64,000 nucleotides of DNA from Paenibacillus durus ATCC 35681 (GCF_000993825.1 NZ_CP011114.1:3782001-3846000), one strand, 5' to 3'. Shown: positions 42,793 to 52,326, numbered from the stretch's first letter. Notes: generated from the letters alone by a model not told the origin. Made by a program: numbers and translations.

Positions 42793-43899
42793 ATGTCTAC
42801 TCTTATCACTCCCCACACGGATGCCAGAATGGCGGATATCATCGAAAAGGTTCGCGGCGGTGAAAGATTAACCCTGGAGGACGGCGTTTATTTATATGAT
42901 AGCAGCGATCTGCTGACGATCGGCCAGCTCGCGAACGAAGTCAACCAGCGGAAAAACGGAAACAAAGTGTATTTTATCGAAAATATGAGTCTGTACTTTA
43001 CCAATGTGTGCGAATCCCGCTGCGCGTTCTGCAACTTCCGCAAGGATGAGGGCGAAGAGGGAGCCTACACGCTCTCCGGCGAGGAAATGGTCTCCTATGT
43101 GGAGCAGCATATTCACCCCGGCGTGCGGGAGTTCCACATTGTGGGCGGCCATAACGACCATGTTCCGTTTCAATACTATGTCGATTCCCTCCAGGCGCTG
43201 CACGACCGCTTCCCGGATGTTACGTTGAAGGCTTATACGGCGGCGGAGATTGATTTTTTTACCCGGATCAGCGGTCTGAGCATCCGCGAAGTTCTGGAAC
43301 GGCTGCAGGCAGCCGGACTCAAGACGCTGACGGGCGGCGGAGCGGAAATTCTGTCGGATCAGTACCGCAAAAAAATGCGCGTAGACAAGGCGAACGTCGA
43401 AGAGTACCTGGAGGTACACCGGCAGGCGCATCAGCTCGGTATGCGGACCCATACGACGATGCTGTATGGCTCCATCGAGTCCCATGAGGACCGCGTCCGG
43501 CATATGCTGCAAATCCGCGAGCTTCAGGACGAGACGAACGGCTTCATGGTGTTCATCCCACTGTCGATGCAGCCCAAGAGCAAGAACGCAGGCATTATGC
43601 GCCGCAACTCCGCGTATGAGGACCTCAAGACGATCGCCATCAGCCGGCTGATGCTGGACAACATCGATCATATCAAAGCTTATTTTATCAATATCGGACC
43701 GCAGCTCACCCAAGTATCGCTCAGCTTCGGCGCTTCGGACGTGCACGGGACGATTCTGAAAGAACGGATCAGCCATTCCGCAGGCGCACTGACTCCAGAG
43801 GGGATGACACGGGAAGAATTGATTTGGCTAGTAAAGGGCGCAGGCAAAATCCCTGTTGAGCGCGACACCTTCTACAACGAGATCAAGGTATACGAATAG
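42793..43899 (+). CDS. mqnE: Aminofutalosine synthase (radical SAM)
   Basis: 368 aa. Radical-SAM cluster motif CESRCAFC (Cys73, 77, 80), GGHNDHVPFQYY, TAAEIDFF, GGGAEI and HTTMLYGSIE segments are those of MqnE, the enzyme that joins SAM to 3-[(1-carboxyvinyl)oxy]benzoate to make aminofutalosine. Start ATG has AGGAGG 7 nt upstream. It implies that menaquinone is made by the futalosine route rather than the classical MenF-MenC pathway. A UbiD-like gene downstream at 49.6 kb probably acts later in the same pathway. Confidence 0.93.
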   Translation: MSTLITPHTDARMADIIEKVRGGERLTLEDGVYLYDSSDLLTIGQLANEVNQRKNGNKVYFIENMSLYFTNVCESRCAFCNFRKDEGEEGAYTLSGEEMVSYVEQHIHPGVREFHIVGGHNDHVPFQYYVDSLQALHDRFPDVTLKAYTAAEIDFFTRISGLSIREVLERLQAAGLKTLTGGGAEILSDQYRKKMRVDKANVEEYLEVHRQAHQLGMRTHTTMLYGSIESHEDRVRHMLQIRELQDETNGFMVFIPLSMQPKSKNAGIMRRNSAYEDLKTIAISRLMLDNIDHIKAYFINIGPQLTQVSLSFGASDVHGTILKERISHSAGALTPEGMTREELIWLVKGAGKIPVERDTFYNEIKVYE

Positions 43900-43946
43900 C
43901 GATTGCACCTCACATACACCTTTTTTTGAAAGGCAGGGCTATCTGT

Positions 43947-45008
43947 ATGAAAAAACTGCTTGTTCTCGGCGGCGGCTATGGCGGCCTCGCGCTAATCCAA
44001 AAATTGCTGGAGCAGCATCTTCCAAACGATGTGGAAATCGTCCTGATCGACCGAATGCCCTACCAGGGCATCAAGACGGAATATTATGCGCTTGCCGCCG
44101 GGACCGTCTCCGACCATGATCTTCGAATCGCCTTCCCTGTCCACCCAAGGCTCTCCGTCAAATACGGCGAAGTCGATGCTATCAATCTGGATAAACGGCT
44201 TGTCCTTATGACAGATGGCGAGCTTGTGCCCTATGACCTGCTCGCTATCGCCCTCGGTTGTACGGATAATTATCACGGCATCCCCGGAGCCGAGGAACAT
44301 ACCTGCGGCATCCAGACGCTCTCGGATACAAGAGAAACTTACCGCCGCCTGAACGATGTGAAGCCATACGGCACCGTCAACATTGTCGGCGGCGGGCTCA
44401 GCGGAGTCGAGCTTGCCGCCGAGCTGCGGGAAAGCCGGCCTGATCTGAACATTACCATTCTCGACCGGGGCGAGCGGGTGCTGTCCGCTTTTCCCGCGAA
44501 GCTGTCTCAGTATGTGGAAGAATGGTTCACCGAGCACCATGTGCAGACGCTTGGCCGCGTGTCGGTCTCCCATATCGAGAAGGACGCGGTCTTCAACGGT
44601 TCGGAGGCTATTCCTTCCGACGTAACGGTCTGGACCGGAGGCATTCAGCCGGTTAAAGTGATTCAGGAGCTCAATCTGGCGAAGGACCACGGCGGAAGGG
44701 TGATTCTCAGCCAGTACCATCAGGTCCCCGACTATCCCGAGGTGTATGTGATTGGGGACTGCGCCAGCCTGCCGTTTGCGCCCAGCGCCCAGGCGGCGGG
44801 AGCCCAAGGCGAGCAGGTTGCGCAAATTTTGCGCGCCCAGTGGCGCAATGAAACGCCGAGGCTGGGCAAGATCAAGCTAAAGGGAACGCTCGGTTCCTTG
44901 GGAAAAAGCGAAGGCTTCGGGCTGCTGGGCCGCCGGTCCGTCATGGGCCGGGTGCCCCGCATTCTAAAGAGCGGAGTGCTGTGGATGTCCAAGTGGCATT
45001 TCGGATAA
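43947..45008 (+). CDS. FAD-dependent NADH dehydrogenase (YutJ-like, NDH-2 family)
   Basis: 353 aa from the ATG at 43947 (MKKLLVLGGGYGG); the in-frame ATG 21 bp upstream leaves a poor spacing. FAD-binding GGGYGG at the N terminus, second Rossmann GGGLSGVELAAEL (about 145-157), and VYVIGDCASLPF for the ribityl site. Type II NADH dehydrogenases pass electrons to quinone at the membrane face, fitting the neighbouring menaquinone gene. 47 bp after mqnE and in the same direction. Confidence 0.87.
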   Translation: MKKLLVLGGGYGGLALIQKLLEQHLPNDVEIVLIDRMPYQGIKTEYYALAAGTVSDHDLRIAFPVHPRLSVKYGEVDAINLDKRLVLMTDGELVPYDLLAIALGCTDNYHGIPGAEEHTCGIQTLSDTRETYRRLNDVKPYGTVNIVGGGLSGVELAAELRESRPDLNITILDRGERVLSAFPAKLSQYVEEWFTEHHVQTLGRVSVSHIEKDAVFNGSEAIPSDVTVWTGGIQPVKVIQELNLAKDHGGRVILSQYHQVPDYPEVYVIGDCASLPFAPSAQAAGAQGEQVAQILRAQWRNETPRLGKIKLKGTLGSLGKSEGFGLLGRRSVMGRVPRILKSGVLWMSKWHFG

Positions 45009-45014
45009 TCTTGG

Positions 45015-45269
45015 TCAGTCCAGCTCAAGCTTGTCCCAGGCTTCCAATTCTTTGATCTTAGTCTCTATGGCTTCTTCCAGTTCTTCGGCCGAATCCGCAG
45101 CGATGACTTCACCGTTAACCATGGCGAACGGCTCGAAGCGGCACTGGCTGCAGTTGCCCAAGCAGGTGTACTCGACAACATCGTAATCCATATTTTGTTC
45201 CAGTTTATTCTTCAGCGCTTCGGTGCCATGCCCCAGATTGCTGACACAAAATTCAATAATTGGTCGCAT
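45015..45269 (-). CDS. YuzB-family protein (DUF1450)
   Basis: 84 aa. EFCVSNLGHGTE and YTCLGNCSQCRFEPFAMVNGE carry the four conserved cysteines of the YuzB family, a thioredoxin-fold ferredoxin-like protein of unknown role in Bacillales. In Bacillus the gene lies near yutI and yutJ, as here. GGAG ribosome site. Convergent with the preceding gene, 6 bp apart. Confidence 0.9.
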   Translation of the reverse strand: MRPIIEFCVSNLGHGTEALKNKLEQNMDYDVVEYTCLGNCSQCRFEPFAMVNGEVIAADSAEELEEAIETKIKELEAWDKLELD

Positions 45270-45351
45270 ATAGTTCTCCTTGGCCCTTACTAACCGTTTT
45301 ATTTTTTAAATATTTGTACTATAATATACGTACGAAAGGAGTGATTGAGAA

Positions 45352-45600
45352 ATGAGTGAGAATACACAAAGTACTAGCATGTATGATGAAGTGCTGGAAG
45401 TTCTTGATAAACTGCGTCCGTTTCTGCAGCGTGACGGCGGCGACGTTGAGCTGGTCGACGTTGAAGACGGTATTGTTAAGCTGAAGTTGATGGGTGCCTG
45501 CGGCAGCTGCCCAAGCTCCACCATTACGCTGAAAGCCGGAATCGAACGCGCACTCATCGAAGAAGTTGAAGGCGTTGAGGAAGTCGTTCAAGTATTCTAA
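45352..45600 (+). CDS. NifU C-terminal-domain iron-sulfur scaffold (YutI-like)
   Basis: 82 aa. [19 protein letters not shown] and [10 protein letters not shown] hold the CxxC cluster-binding pair of Nfu-type carriers. It consists of the NifU C-terminal domain alone, as in YutI. GAAAGGAG precedes the ATG. It supplies Fe-S clusters in the cytoplasm, together with the IscA-like protein nearby. Divergent from yuzB. Confidence 0.92.
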   Translation: MSENTQSTSMYDEVLEVLDKLRPFLQRDGGDVELVDVEDGIVKLKLMGACGSCPSSTITLKAGIERALIEEVEGVEEVVQVF

Positions 45601-45614
45601 TTTTTGCGTAAACC

Positions 45615-45656
45615 CGTCCCGGTTGTTTGCTTAGGCAAATGGCCGGGATTTTTTTA
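45615..45656 (+). terminator. Rho-independent terminator of the NifU-like gene
   Basis: GTCCCGG / CCGGGAT stem extended by GTTTGC/GCAAA, then seven T residues. Starts 15 bp after the stop codon. Confidence 0.88.
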
Positions 45657-45745
45657 TTCAATCACTATAAAAATGAACTTGAGATTCTATCGGTCATTAT
45701 ATAAAATTTTATATATTGTCACAACTATTCGCGGCGACAATAACA

Positions 45746-45783
45746 AAATCCCGCACGGCCCAAAGGAGGGCTGTGCGGGATTT
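45746..45783 (-). terminator. Terminator of the metNPQ operon
   Basis: Strong stem AATCCCGCAC(A/G)GCCC with a 6-nt loop, followed on the minus strand by TTTTG. It ends the metQ transcript 17 bp after its stop; T-rich both ways, so it may also stop plus-strand transcription. Confidence 0.82.
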
Positions 45784-45800
45784 GTTCAAATGACGGACAA

Positions 45801-46658
45801 TTAGAACGCCGGAATGATGGAGCCTTGGTATTTGTCTTCGATAAACTTCTTGGCTTCCGGGGAAGTCAGCGCGGCAGCCAGCTTCTTGATCGCGTCCTTG
45901 TCTTTGTCCTCCGGGCGGGTGACAAGCAGATTCGCATATGGGGAATCTCCGCTCTCGATGAACAGGGCGTCCTTCGTCGGAACGAGGCCCGCTTCCAGCG
46001 CGTAGTTGGCGTTGATCAGCGCAAGGTCGACTTCATCCAGCTGACGCGGCAGGTTTGCGGCTTCCAGCTCGATGATCTTGAGATTCTTTTTATTCTCCGT
46101 GATATCCGCCTTGGTCGAAGAAATGTTGTTAGGGTCCTTAAGCGTGATCAAGCCGTTCTTCGCCAGCAGGATCAGTGCGCGTCCGCCGTTGGTGGCGTCG
46201 TTAGGAATGGCAACTTTTGCTCCGTCCTTCAGCTCGCCGATCGATTTGATTTTTTTGGAGTAAGCGCCAAAAGGTTCAACGTGAACGGCGGCGGCGGATA
46301 CGAGGTTCCAGCCGTTCTTTTGGTTCTGATCGTCAAGGTAAGGCTTGTGCTGGAAGAAGTTCGCGTCCAGTTCGCCTTCGGCCAGTTGAAGGTTCGGCTG
46401 CACATAGTCAGTGAATTCCTTAATTTCCAGCTTGATGCCCTGCGCTTCGAGCTGCGGAGCGATAGCTTTCAGAATTTCGGCATGCGGAATCGGAGATGCT
46501 CCGACGACGAGCGTAACCGGCTCAGCGGCGGATGGCGAAGCCGAAGCTCCGGCCGTTGCTGCGGCATTCGAGGCATTGTTGCCTCCGTTATCGCTGCCGC
46601 AGGCGGCCAGCACCGCAATCAGCGTCAGACTTAGCAAGGTGAACAGTAGTTTTTTCAT
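45801..46658 (-). CDS. metQ: Methionine ABC transporter substrate-binding lipoprotein
   Basis: 285 aa from the ATG at 46658, with GGAGGGGG 7 nt upstream; the frame is open 40 codons further but without a ribosome site. Lipobox LAAC near residue 19, then VVGASPIPHAEIL, LDANFFQHKPYLD and TNGGRALILL, hallmarks of the NlpA/MetQ family. It captures methionine outside the membrane. Last gene of the S-box-controlled metN-metP-metQ operon. Confidence 0.93.
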   Translation of the reverse strand: MKKLLFTLLSLTLIAVLAACGSDNGGNNASNAAATAGASASPSAAEPVTLVVGASPIPHAEILKAIAPQLEAQGIKLEIKEFTDYVQPNLQLAEGELDANFFQHKPYLDDQNQKNGWNLVSAAAVHVEPFGAYSKKIKSIGELKDGAKVAIPNDATNGGRALILLAKNGLITLKDPNNISSTKADITENKKNLKIIELEAANLPRQLDEVDLALINANYALEAGLVPTKDALFIESGDSPYANLLVTRPEDKDKDAIKKLAAALTSPEAKKFIEDKYQGSIIPAF

Positions 46659-46801
46659 TGTAAATCCCCCTCCATAGTATGTGTTTAGGCCGGACGCCTG
46701 TACGATTCCCCATCGCGCAGGTCCGCCACTTTCGGCGAAACGTAACAGCTTTTTAAAACGGAATACCTTTCGCCTCAATAAGGTAATTTATAGGAATAGC
46801 C

Positions 46802-47473
46802 TTATTTTCGAGTAAAATGTCTGACCAGCCGGTCGCCCGCCATTTGCAGCAGCTGCACCAGCACAACCAGCAGAACAATCGAGATGATCATAACTTCCTT
46901 CTCGTAACGCTGATAGCCATAGCGGATGGCCAAATCGCCCAGTCCGCCGCCGCCGACCATGCCAGACATGGCCGTATAGGATACGAGCGTGACCGCCGTT
47001 ATCGTTATCCCGGCAAGCAAGCCCGGACGGGCTTCCGGCAGCAGCACGCGCATCACGATCTGGGTAGTCGAAGCACCCATTCCCTGCGCTGCCTCGATCA
47101 CACCCCGGTCCACCTCGCGAAGCGAGGTCTCCACCAGACGGGCAAAGAACGGCGCGGCTCCGATAACAAGCGGCGGAATGGTTCCCAGTACACCGATGGA
47201 GGTGCCAACCACAGCCCGGCTGAACGGGATCAGCGCAATAATTAGAATGATAAACGGCACGGAGCGCAGAATGTTAACGATAAATGAAAGAACCGCATAA
47301 GTGCCTTGCACAACAGGAGTCTGGGATTTTCCCCATAAATACAGCATAATTCCTAGCGGCAAGCCCAAAATGATGGTGAATATCGCGGAGCTTCCGATCA
47401 TTTTCAACGTATCCAGGGTGCCGGTCAGCATTTCTTCCCAATTAACGGCTGAGAAATCAAGTCCGAATATCAT
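46802..47473 (-). CDS. metP: Methionine ABC transporter permease
   Basis: 223 aa with five or six membrane helices and the EAA-type loop EAAQGMGASTTQIVMRVLLPEARPGL (in two parts) that contacts the ATPase. MetI/MetP family. Its ATG overlaps the stop region of metN by 4 bp (translational coupling) and metQ follows after a 143-bp gap. Confidence 0.93.
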   Translation of the reverse strand: MIFGLDFSAVNWEEMLTGTLDTLKMIGSSAIFTIILGLPLGIMLYLWGKSQTPVVQGTYAVLSFIVNILRSVPFIILIIALIPFSRAVVGTSIGVLGTIPPLVIGAAPFFARLVETSLREVDRGVIEAAQGMGASTTQIVMRVLLPEARPGLLAGITITAVTLVSYTAMSGMVGGGGLGDLAIRYGYQRYEKEVMIISIVLLVVLVQLLQMAGDRLVRHFTRK

Positions 47474-48486
47474 GAGAGCACCTCCACATCGAGTCCCTGC
47501 GCCGTCAGTTCGGAGATCGTCCTGCCAACGGCATCGGCATCCCCTTCGAAGCGGACAATCAGTTGGCCGTAGGGAGTATCTTTAATCGTGGAGATCGTTC
47601 CCTGCAAAATCGCAAAGCTCACTCCGGTGCCGCCCGCCACACGCGACAGCGTGGATTCGTAGGTTCTTTGCCCAAGAAACGTAATCTTGACCGCCTTCGC
47701 CGAGTCGGGATGCGGGGCAAGCAGGGCTGCGAGTAGCGGACTGTCATTCTGCGCTTCACTGCGGATGAAATCCTTCGTCACTTCATGCTTCGGTTTCAGG
47801 AATACATCGGCAACGAGTCCCTGCTCCACAATGCCGCCTCCGTGAATAACGGCTACCCGGTCGCAAATGCTCTGGATGACATGCATCTCATGGGTAATCA
47901 GCACAATGGTCAGATTGAAGCGCTTATTGATGTCAAGCAGCAGGTTCAGAATCGAATCCGTCGTCTGCGGGTCCAGCGCCGAGGTCGCCTCGTCACACAG
48001 CAGCACATCCGGATCGCTGGCCAGCGCCCGGGCGATGCCGACACGCTGCTTCTGGCCGCCGGACAGCTGGGCCGGATATTTACTCTGATGCTCCGTGAGC
48101 CCTACAAGCGCTAGCAGTTCTTTCACCTTCCGGTCGATCGTTTCCCTCGGCGTATGCACCAGCCGCAGCGGAAAGGCGATATTATCGTATACGGTCGCCG
48201 ATGAGAGCAGATTGAAATGCTGGTAAATCATGCCGATCTTCCGCCGGCGCTGCTGCAGTTGGCTTTTGCCGAGCCGGGTGAGTTCGATGCCATCGACCCA
48301 CACTTCGCCTTTCGTCGGACGCTCGAGTAAATTGATGCAGCGGATCAGCGTGCTTTTTCCCGCGCCGGAGTGGCCGATCACGCCGAAAATTTCGCCTTTT
48401 TCAATGCTGAGATTCACATCTGAGAGTGCGGTCGCGGCGCGGTCGCCTTTTCCATACACTTTGGTCAAACTCTTTAACTCTATCAA
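47470..48486 (-). CDS. metN: Methionine ABC transporter ATP-binding protein
   Basis: 338 aa from a TTG at 48486 (GGGGAGGG 8 nt upstream); the upstream in-frame ATGs fall within the riboswitch terminator. Walker A GHSGAGKST, signature LSGGQKQR, Walker B VLLCDEATSALD, and a C-terminal ACT-like NIL domain (VRFEGDADAVGRTIS) that senses methionine. It powers import through MetP. Confidence 0.93.
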   Translation of the reverse strand: MIELKSLTKVYGKGDRAATALSDVNLSIEKGEIFGVIGHSGAGKSTLIRCINLLERPTKGEVWVDGIELTRLGKSQLQQRRRKIGMIYQHFNLLSSATVYDNIAFPLRLVHTPRETIDRKVKELLALVGLTEHQSKYPAQLSGGQKQRVGIARALASDPDVLLCDEATSALDPQTTDSILNLLLDINKRFNLTIVLITHEMHVIQSICDRVAVIHGGGIVEQGLVADVFLKPKHEVTKDFIRSEAQNDSPLLAALLAPHPDSAKAVKITFLGQRTYESTLSRVAGGTGVSFAILQGTISTIKDTPYGQLIVRFEGDADAVGRTISELTAQGLDVEVLS

Positions 48487-48546
48487 TCTTGCTGCCCTCC
48501 CCATGACCCTACAAATATCCGTCCCGTCAAGCGATCCTTCCAGTAT

Positions 48547-48586
48547 TAAAAAACCTCCCATAGGTTCTTCGCAGACCGCGGGAGGC
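48547..48586 (-). terminator. Intrinsic terminator of the SAM riboswitch
   Basis: GCCTCCC / GGGAGG stem followed on the minus strand by TTTTTTA, between the S-box aptamer and metN. In SAM-bound state this hairpin would stop transcription. Confidence 0.85.
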
Positions 48587-48607
48587 TCTCTTTTCAATTA
48601 AAAAGAC

Positions 48608-48758
48608 AATGTCCTCTCATCTGCACAAAGCTGACAAATCTCCCTCAGCAATGTAGGAATTAGCACCATGACATTGATGCTGCTGACGTATATATGCGCC
48701 GCGTATCAATCGGTTGCCGGGCTTCATCGGGCCTGTCCCTCCGCCACTCTTGATAAGA
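48608..48758 (-). promoter_or_regulatory. SAM-I (S-box) riboswitch
   Basis: The minus strand shows the S-box order: CTTATCAAGAG, GGCGGAGGGACAGGCCC, GATGAAGCCCGGCAACCG, a variable P3 arm, GGTGCTAATTCCTAC, and GATGAGAGGAC closing P1. All consensus blocks are present. It senses S-adenosylmethionine and turns off metNPQ through the terminator that follows. Confidence 0.95.
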
Positions 48759-48817
48759 TTTAATATGAAATTTTCCTGATTAGTATAAAATCTTTTACAC
48801 GCCTTGTCAAATATTTT

Positions 48818-49525
48818 TTAAAGGTTATTATTTGTTTTATTGCTATAACGGAAGACTTCGCTCAGAGTTTTGCATACCATTTCCAGTCCCTGGCGCAGAT
48901 CCTCCAGATGCTCGTCGAGATCCTCAAGCTGGATTTTATCGTGCAGACCTTGATGCCGCTGCCATAGATCGTCCTGCATTTCGGAATTCATATAATGAAT
49001 CTCGGCGTTGCGTCGGTTACGCAGCTTTTGCAGCGGGTCGCGGTACGAATCCTTGATCTCCTCCAGCCTGCCGGACAGCTCTCTATGCCTCTTGGACGAG
49101 CGGAACCGCCGCAGCACGGTAAAGTAGGAAAAATGGACCTTTACTCTAGAGGTGTTCAGATCGTACAGCGTGTTCAGTACCGTGCCAAGCTTGTCCAGCA
49201 GGGAGAAGACGCGAATAAAGCCATTTTTGTAAAAATAGACATACCGCGCATAGTCGCCCTGTTCGCTCACGGACATCTCATCCATGCTGCCCGCCTTTAC
49301 CGATTTGCGAAAAAAGGAAGCGGCGAACAAGCTCTGCTCCAGCTCGTCGAGCGAAGAGATCAGTCCTTGAATCCAAATCTCCAGCTTTCGGTATTCATGG
49401 TCATGGTCTTCATCGTCATTCATTTTCCTGCGCAGCATCGACTCGGCTTTGGTCATAGATTCCATCGCATCGGCCAGCAATCCGGTATTTTCGCGGGGAG
49501 GTTCCCCTAGGATCGTCCGCAGCAT
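48818..49525 (-). CDS. Cthe_2314-like HEPN protein
   Basis: 235 aa, all helical. RNRRNAEIHYMNSEM near 170-184 fits the HEPN R-x4-H motif, and the overall layout with an acidic N terminus (NDDEDHDHEYRK) is that of the Cthe_2314-like HEPN family. Biochemical role unknown. CAGGAGG ribosome site. Sits between the methionine operon and the UbiD-like gene. Confidence 0.7.
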   Translation of the reverse strand: MLRTILGEPPRENTGLLADAMESMTKAESMLRRKMNDDEDHDHEYRKLEIWIQGLISSLDELEQSLFAASFFRKSVKAGSMDEMSVSEQGDYARYVYFYKNGFIRVFSLLDKLGTVLNTLYDLNTSRVKVHFSYFTVLRRFRSSKRHRELSGRLEEIKDSYRDPLQKLRNRRNAEIHYMNSEMQDDLWQRHQGLHDKIQLEDLDEHLEDLRQGLEMVCKTLSEVFRYSNKTNNNL

Positions 49526-49568
49526 AATCCGTCCTCCTGTTACGCGTTCAACGCAAACGCATGATTAA

Positions 49569-51347
49569 TTATCTTATCCCCGCAGGGAAATAATTCTTCC
49601 AATTGCGGTCGACCAGCTCTGCGATGTCCTCCCTCGGGAACAGCTCGTCCGGGTATCCCGGCTTCATGCGAGCGTCAATGACGATGGGGAGCTCGTAGCC
49701 GATATGATGATTTTTGACCGTGGCTTCGGCAAAAATATCGGTGGCCGGGTTGAAGCGGGTGAACACCGTCCACAGGAAGGAGGTCTGCGTCTTCACCGTT
49801 TCGGCGGCATTGTCGACCAGAATGACGAGCGGCCAGGCGGTGTTCTTCTCCCGAAGGGTGCCGACCAGACGCTGCGGCAGCTCTGGATCTTCCGTATAGG
49901 CCGGGCCGGAGACGACGAGACAGCCGCCGCAGTATGGCAGCGCCGCGTGAATGCCGGGAAGGTTGCCTTCCTCGTAACTTCGCGGAAGCTCCCGCACTTT
50001 ATCGCCGATGCCCATCATGACGCCTTTGCTGCCGTGATTCATTCTTTGGCCGGTATAGTCGAGCGTATCATGCGATGTTTTGTTGAAAATAAACAGATCG
50101 ACCGCCGGATCGAACCGCTCCAGCACCGTTTCCAGCAGCTTCTGAAAATCGGAGAGATCGATCGGCTCGTTCGTCAGAATCAGGAACTTGGTCAGAGACA
50201 GCTGCCCTTCGCCCAAGATGCGGAAGGCCGAGACCAGCGCTTCGCGCGAATAGCTCTCCCGCACGACGGCGGATGCCAGCGTATGGGAGCCCGATTCCGA
50301 GTACGCCCACAGGGAGCGGACGGACGGCATGACGAGCGGATAAGCCGGAGACAGCAGCCGCTGAAGGAAGTCGCCAAGGTAGTAATCCTCCTGCCTTGGC
50401 TTGCCGACGATGGTCGCCGGATAAATGGCGTCCTTGCGGTGCCACATGCGCTGCACATGCATGACCGGGAAGTCATGCTTCAGCGAGTAATAGCCGTAGT
50501 GGTCCCCGAATGGGCCTTCCGGTCTGCGCTCATGCGGCGGGACCAACCCGCGAATCGCGAATTCCGCCTCGGCCGGAATCCGGTGGCCGCCCATTGGGTC
50601 CTTGACCATCGGCAGGCGGCCGCCCAGCACCATAGAAGCCAGCAGCAGCTCCGGCATGCGCTCTGGCACCGGGGCGATAGCCGTGGCGATCAGGGCAGGA
50701 GGACCGCCGATAAAGACGGATACCGGCAGCGCTTCATTCCGCTGCTCGGCCTCATGATGGTGGAAGCCTCCGCCCTTGTGAATCTGCCAGTGCACGCCTG
50801 TCGTCTGATCATCATATATTTGAATCCGGTACATCCCGAGATTATGATCCTTGGGATTAGAAGGACTTTCCGTGTAAACGAGCGGCAGCGTGACGAACGG
50901 CCCTCCGTCCTCCTGCCAGCTTGTGATCCGAGGCAATCCTTTAAGCGGATCAGTACTCTGGCAGACTTTTAAAATAGGCGCCTCGCCCTGCGGAACATTC
51001 TTGATGCCCACTTTGAGCAGATCAAACAATAGCCCTTTCTCCTGCCACACCCCGGTTACCGTTGGCGGCAGCAGCGTTTCCGTCGCGCTCATAAGCGACT
51101 TCATCAGCGCTTCGGGACGGGGGCCAAAAGCCTGATCCACCCGCCGGACTGTGCCGAACAGATTGGTGACGACCGGAAAGGGAGTTCCTTTTACATTCGT
51201 AAACAACAGAGCCGGCCCCTCTTCCTGGATAACGCGGCGATGGATCTCCGCGAGTTCCAGATAAGGATCGACCGGCGCTTCAATGATGGCAAGGTCTTTG
51301 TCCTTCCGCAGTTGTTCTATCCACTGGCGCAAATTACTGTATCCCAA
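49569..51347 (-). CDS. UbiD-family decarboxylase, probably menaquinone (futalosine) pathway
   Basis: 592 aa from a TTG at 51347 (AAGGAGG 7 nt upstream). UbiD fold with the prenylated-FMN site elements: GVHWQIHKGGGFHHHEAE, EGPFGDHYGYYS (conserved Glu-rich stretch) and NHGSKGVMMGIGDK. Archetypal UbiD is about 490 aa; the longer form is typical of menaquinone-biosynthesis decarboxylases in futalosine-pathway bacteria (sometimes called MqnL). The presence of mqnE 6 kb away supports this role (inference). Confidence 0.85.
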   Translation of the reverse strand: MGYSNLRQWIEQLRKDKDLAIIEAPVDPYLELAEIHRRVIQEEGPALLFTNVKGTPFPVVTNLFGTVRRVDQAFGPRPEALMKSLMSATETLLPPTVTGVWQEKGLLFDLLKVGIKNVPQGEAPILKVCQSTDPLKGLPRITSWQEDGGPFVTLPLVYTESPSNPKDHNLGMYRIQIYDDQTTGVHWQIHKGGGFHHHEAEQRNEALPVSVFIGGPPALIATAIAPVPERMPELLLASMVLGGRLPMVKDPMGGHRIPAEAEFAIRGLVPPHERRPEGPFGDHYGYYSLKHDFPVMHVQRMWHRKDAIYPATIVGKPRQEDYYLGDFLQRLLSPAYPLVMPSVRSLWAYSESGSHTLASAVVRESYSREALVSAFRILGEGQLSLTKFLILTNEPIDLSDFQKLLETVLERFDPAVDLFIFNKTSHDTLDYTGQRMNHGSKGVMMGIGDKVRELPRSYEEGNLPGIHAALPYCGGCLVVSGPAYTEDPELPQRLVGTLREKNTAWPLVILVDNAAETVKTQTSFLWTVFTRFNPATDIFAEATVKNHHIGYELPIVIDARMKPGYPDELFPREDIAELVDRNWKNYFPAGIR

Positions 51348-51372
51348 TATATTGTTCCTCCTTGAACCTGCT

Positions 51373-52326
51373 CTATCCAAAATGGCTGATTTCAGCCGGA
51401 CCCTTCTCTTTGTTTATCCTGCCAAGCTGCCATACACGTACGCTCATGTAGCACAGCACGCCAAACAGCCCGGATATCAGCACAATATGGGCTAGTGCGG
51501 CAAACAGGTACCACTGTTCGTTGTACAAAGTGAATACGACACTCGCGCCGCTTAGCACCTGGAGTCCGCACAGAATGACTGCCGAGATTCCGAGCTTCTT
51601 AAGCTCAGGATAGCCGCCATGCCTCCAGAACGCCAGATGTCCGAGCACGGCGGTAAGAATGAACAGCAGCATAGCCGCAACCCGGTGAAAAAACATAATG
51701 CCGGTTCCGCCGGAAAGCTCCGGAATCACCTCGCCGTTGCACAAGGGCCAGCCCGAGCAGCCTCCCTGCGAACCCGTATGACTGACTAAAGCGCCGATAT
51801 AGACGACGATATAAGCATAAATCGTGGTCATCCAGGTCAAATTGCGAAAGCCCTTACCAAGTGGCGGGAGGGTTCCGGTCTGCTCGCCGGAAAGGCGCCT
51901 TCCCGCGCCAAGAGCCAGCATCAACGAGCTGGCGAAGGCGATCAGCGAGAAGCCCATGTGCAGCGCCATGACGGCGGCGGACTGCGGCCGGACGACGGCG
52001 AGCGCGCCCATGAATGCCTGAATGACGACGAACAGCAGCGTCATGAAGGCATACGCCTGCAAATCTCGGCGATCCCTGGCATAGCGCCGGAAGGCCAGCG
52101 CAGAGGCCAGAGCAGCCAGACCGGCAAGACCGCTGAGCAGCCGATGGCTCCATTCGATCATCTGTCCAAGCGTATATGCAGGAACCAGCTTGCCGTTGCA
52201 CAGCGGCCATTCATTTCCGCATTCGAGGCCAGACCCCGTCTTGGTAACCAGCGCACCGCCAAGCAGGGCGAGAAACATAATGAGACAGGTTATGTACCCA
52301 AGCCATTTCAGCTGTTTCGCCGTCAA
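51373..52326 (-). CDS. ctaA: Heme A synthase
   Basis: 317 aa, eight membrane helices in two homologous four-helix halves. The heme-ligand His residues appear in EWSHRLLSG and ALHMGFS in the first half and FFHRVAAM and ALAHIVL in the second; the two Cys pairs (CGNEWPLCNG, CSGWPLCNG) are present. It converts heme O to heme A for cytochrome oxidase. TTG start behind GGGTGATCGGAT. Confidence 0.93.
   Translation of the reverse strand: MTAKQLKWLGYITCLIMFLALLGGALVTKTGSGLECGNEWPLCNGKLVPAYTLGQMIEWSHRLLSGLAGLAALASALAFRRYARDRRDLQAYAFMTLLFVVIQAFMGALAVVRPQSAAVMALHMGFSLIAFASSLMLALGAGRRLSGEQTGTLPPLGKGFRNLTWMTTIYAYIVVYIGALVSHTGSQGGCSGWPLCNGEVIPELSGGTGIMFFHRVAAMLLFILTAVLGHLAFWRHGGYPELKKLGISAVILCGLQVLSGASVVFTLYNEQWYLFAALAHIVLISGLFGVLCYMSVRVWQLGRINKEKGPAEISHFG

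Noticed and set aside
43992..44825. 277-codon minus-strand frame opposite the NADH dehydrogenase gene
   Set aside because: Antisense shadow of a well-supported FAD/NAD-binding protein; no motif of its own.
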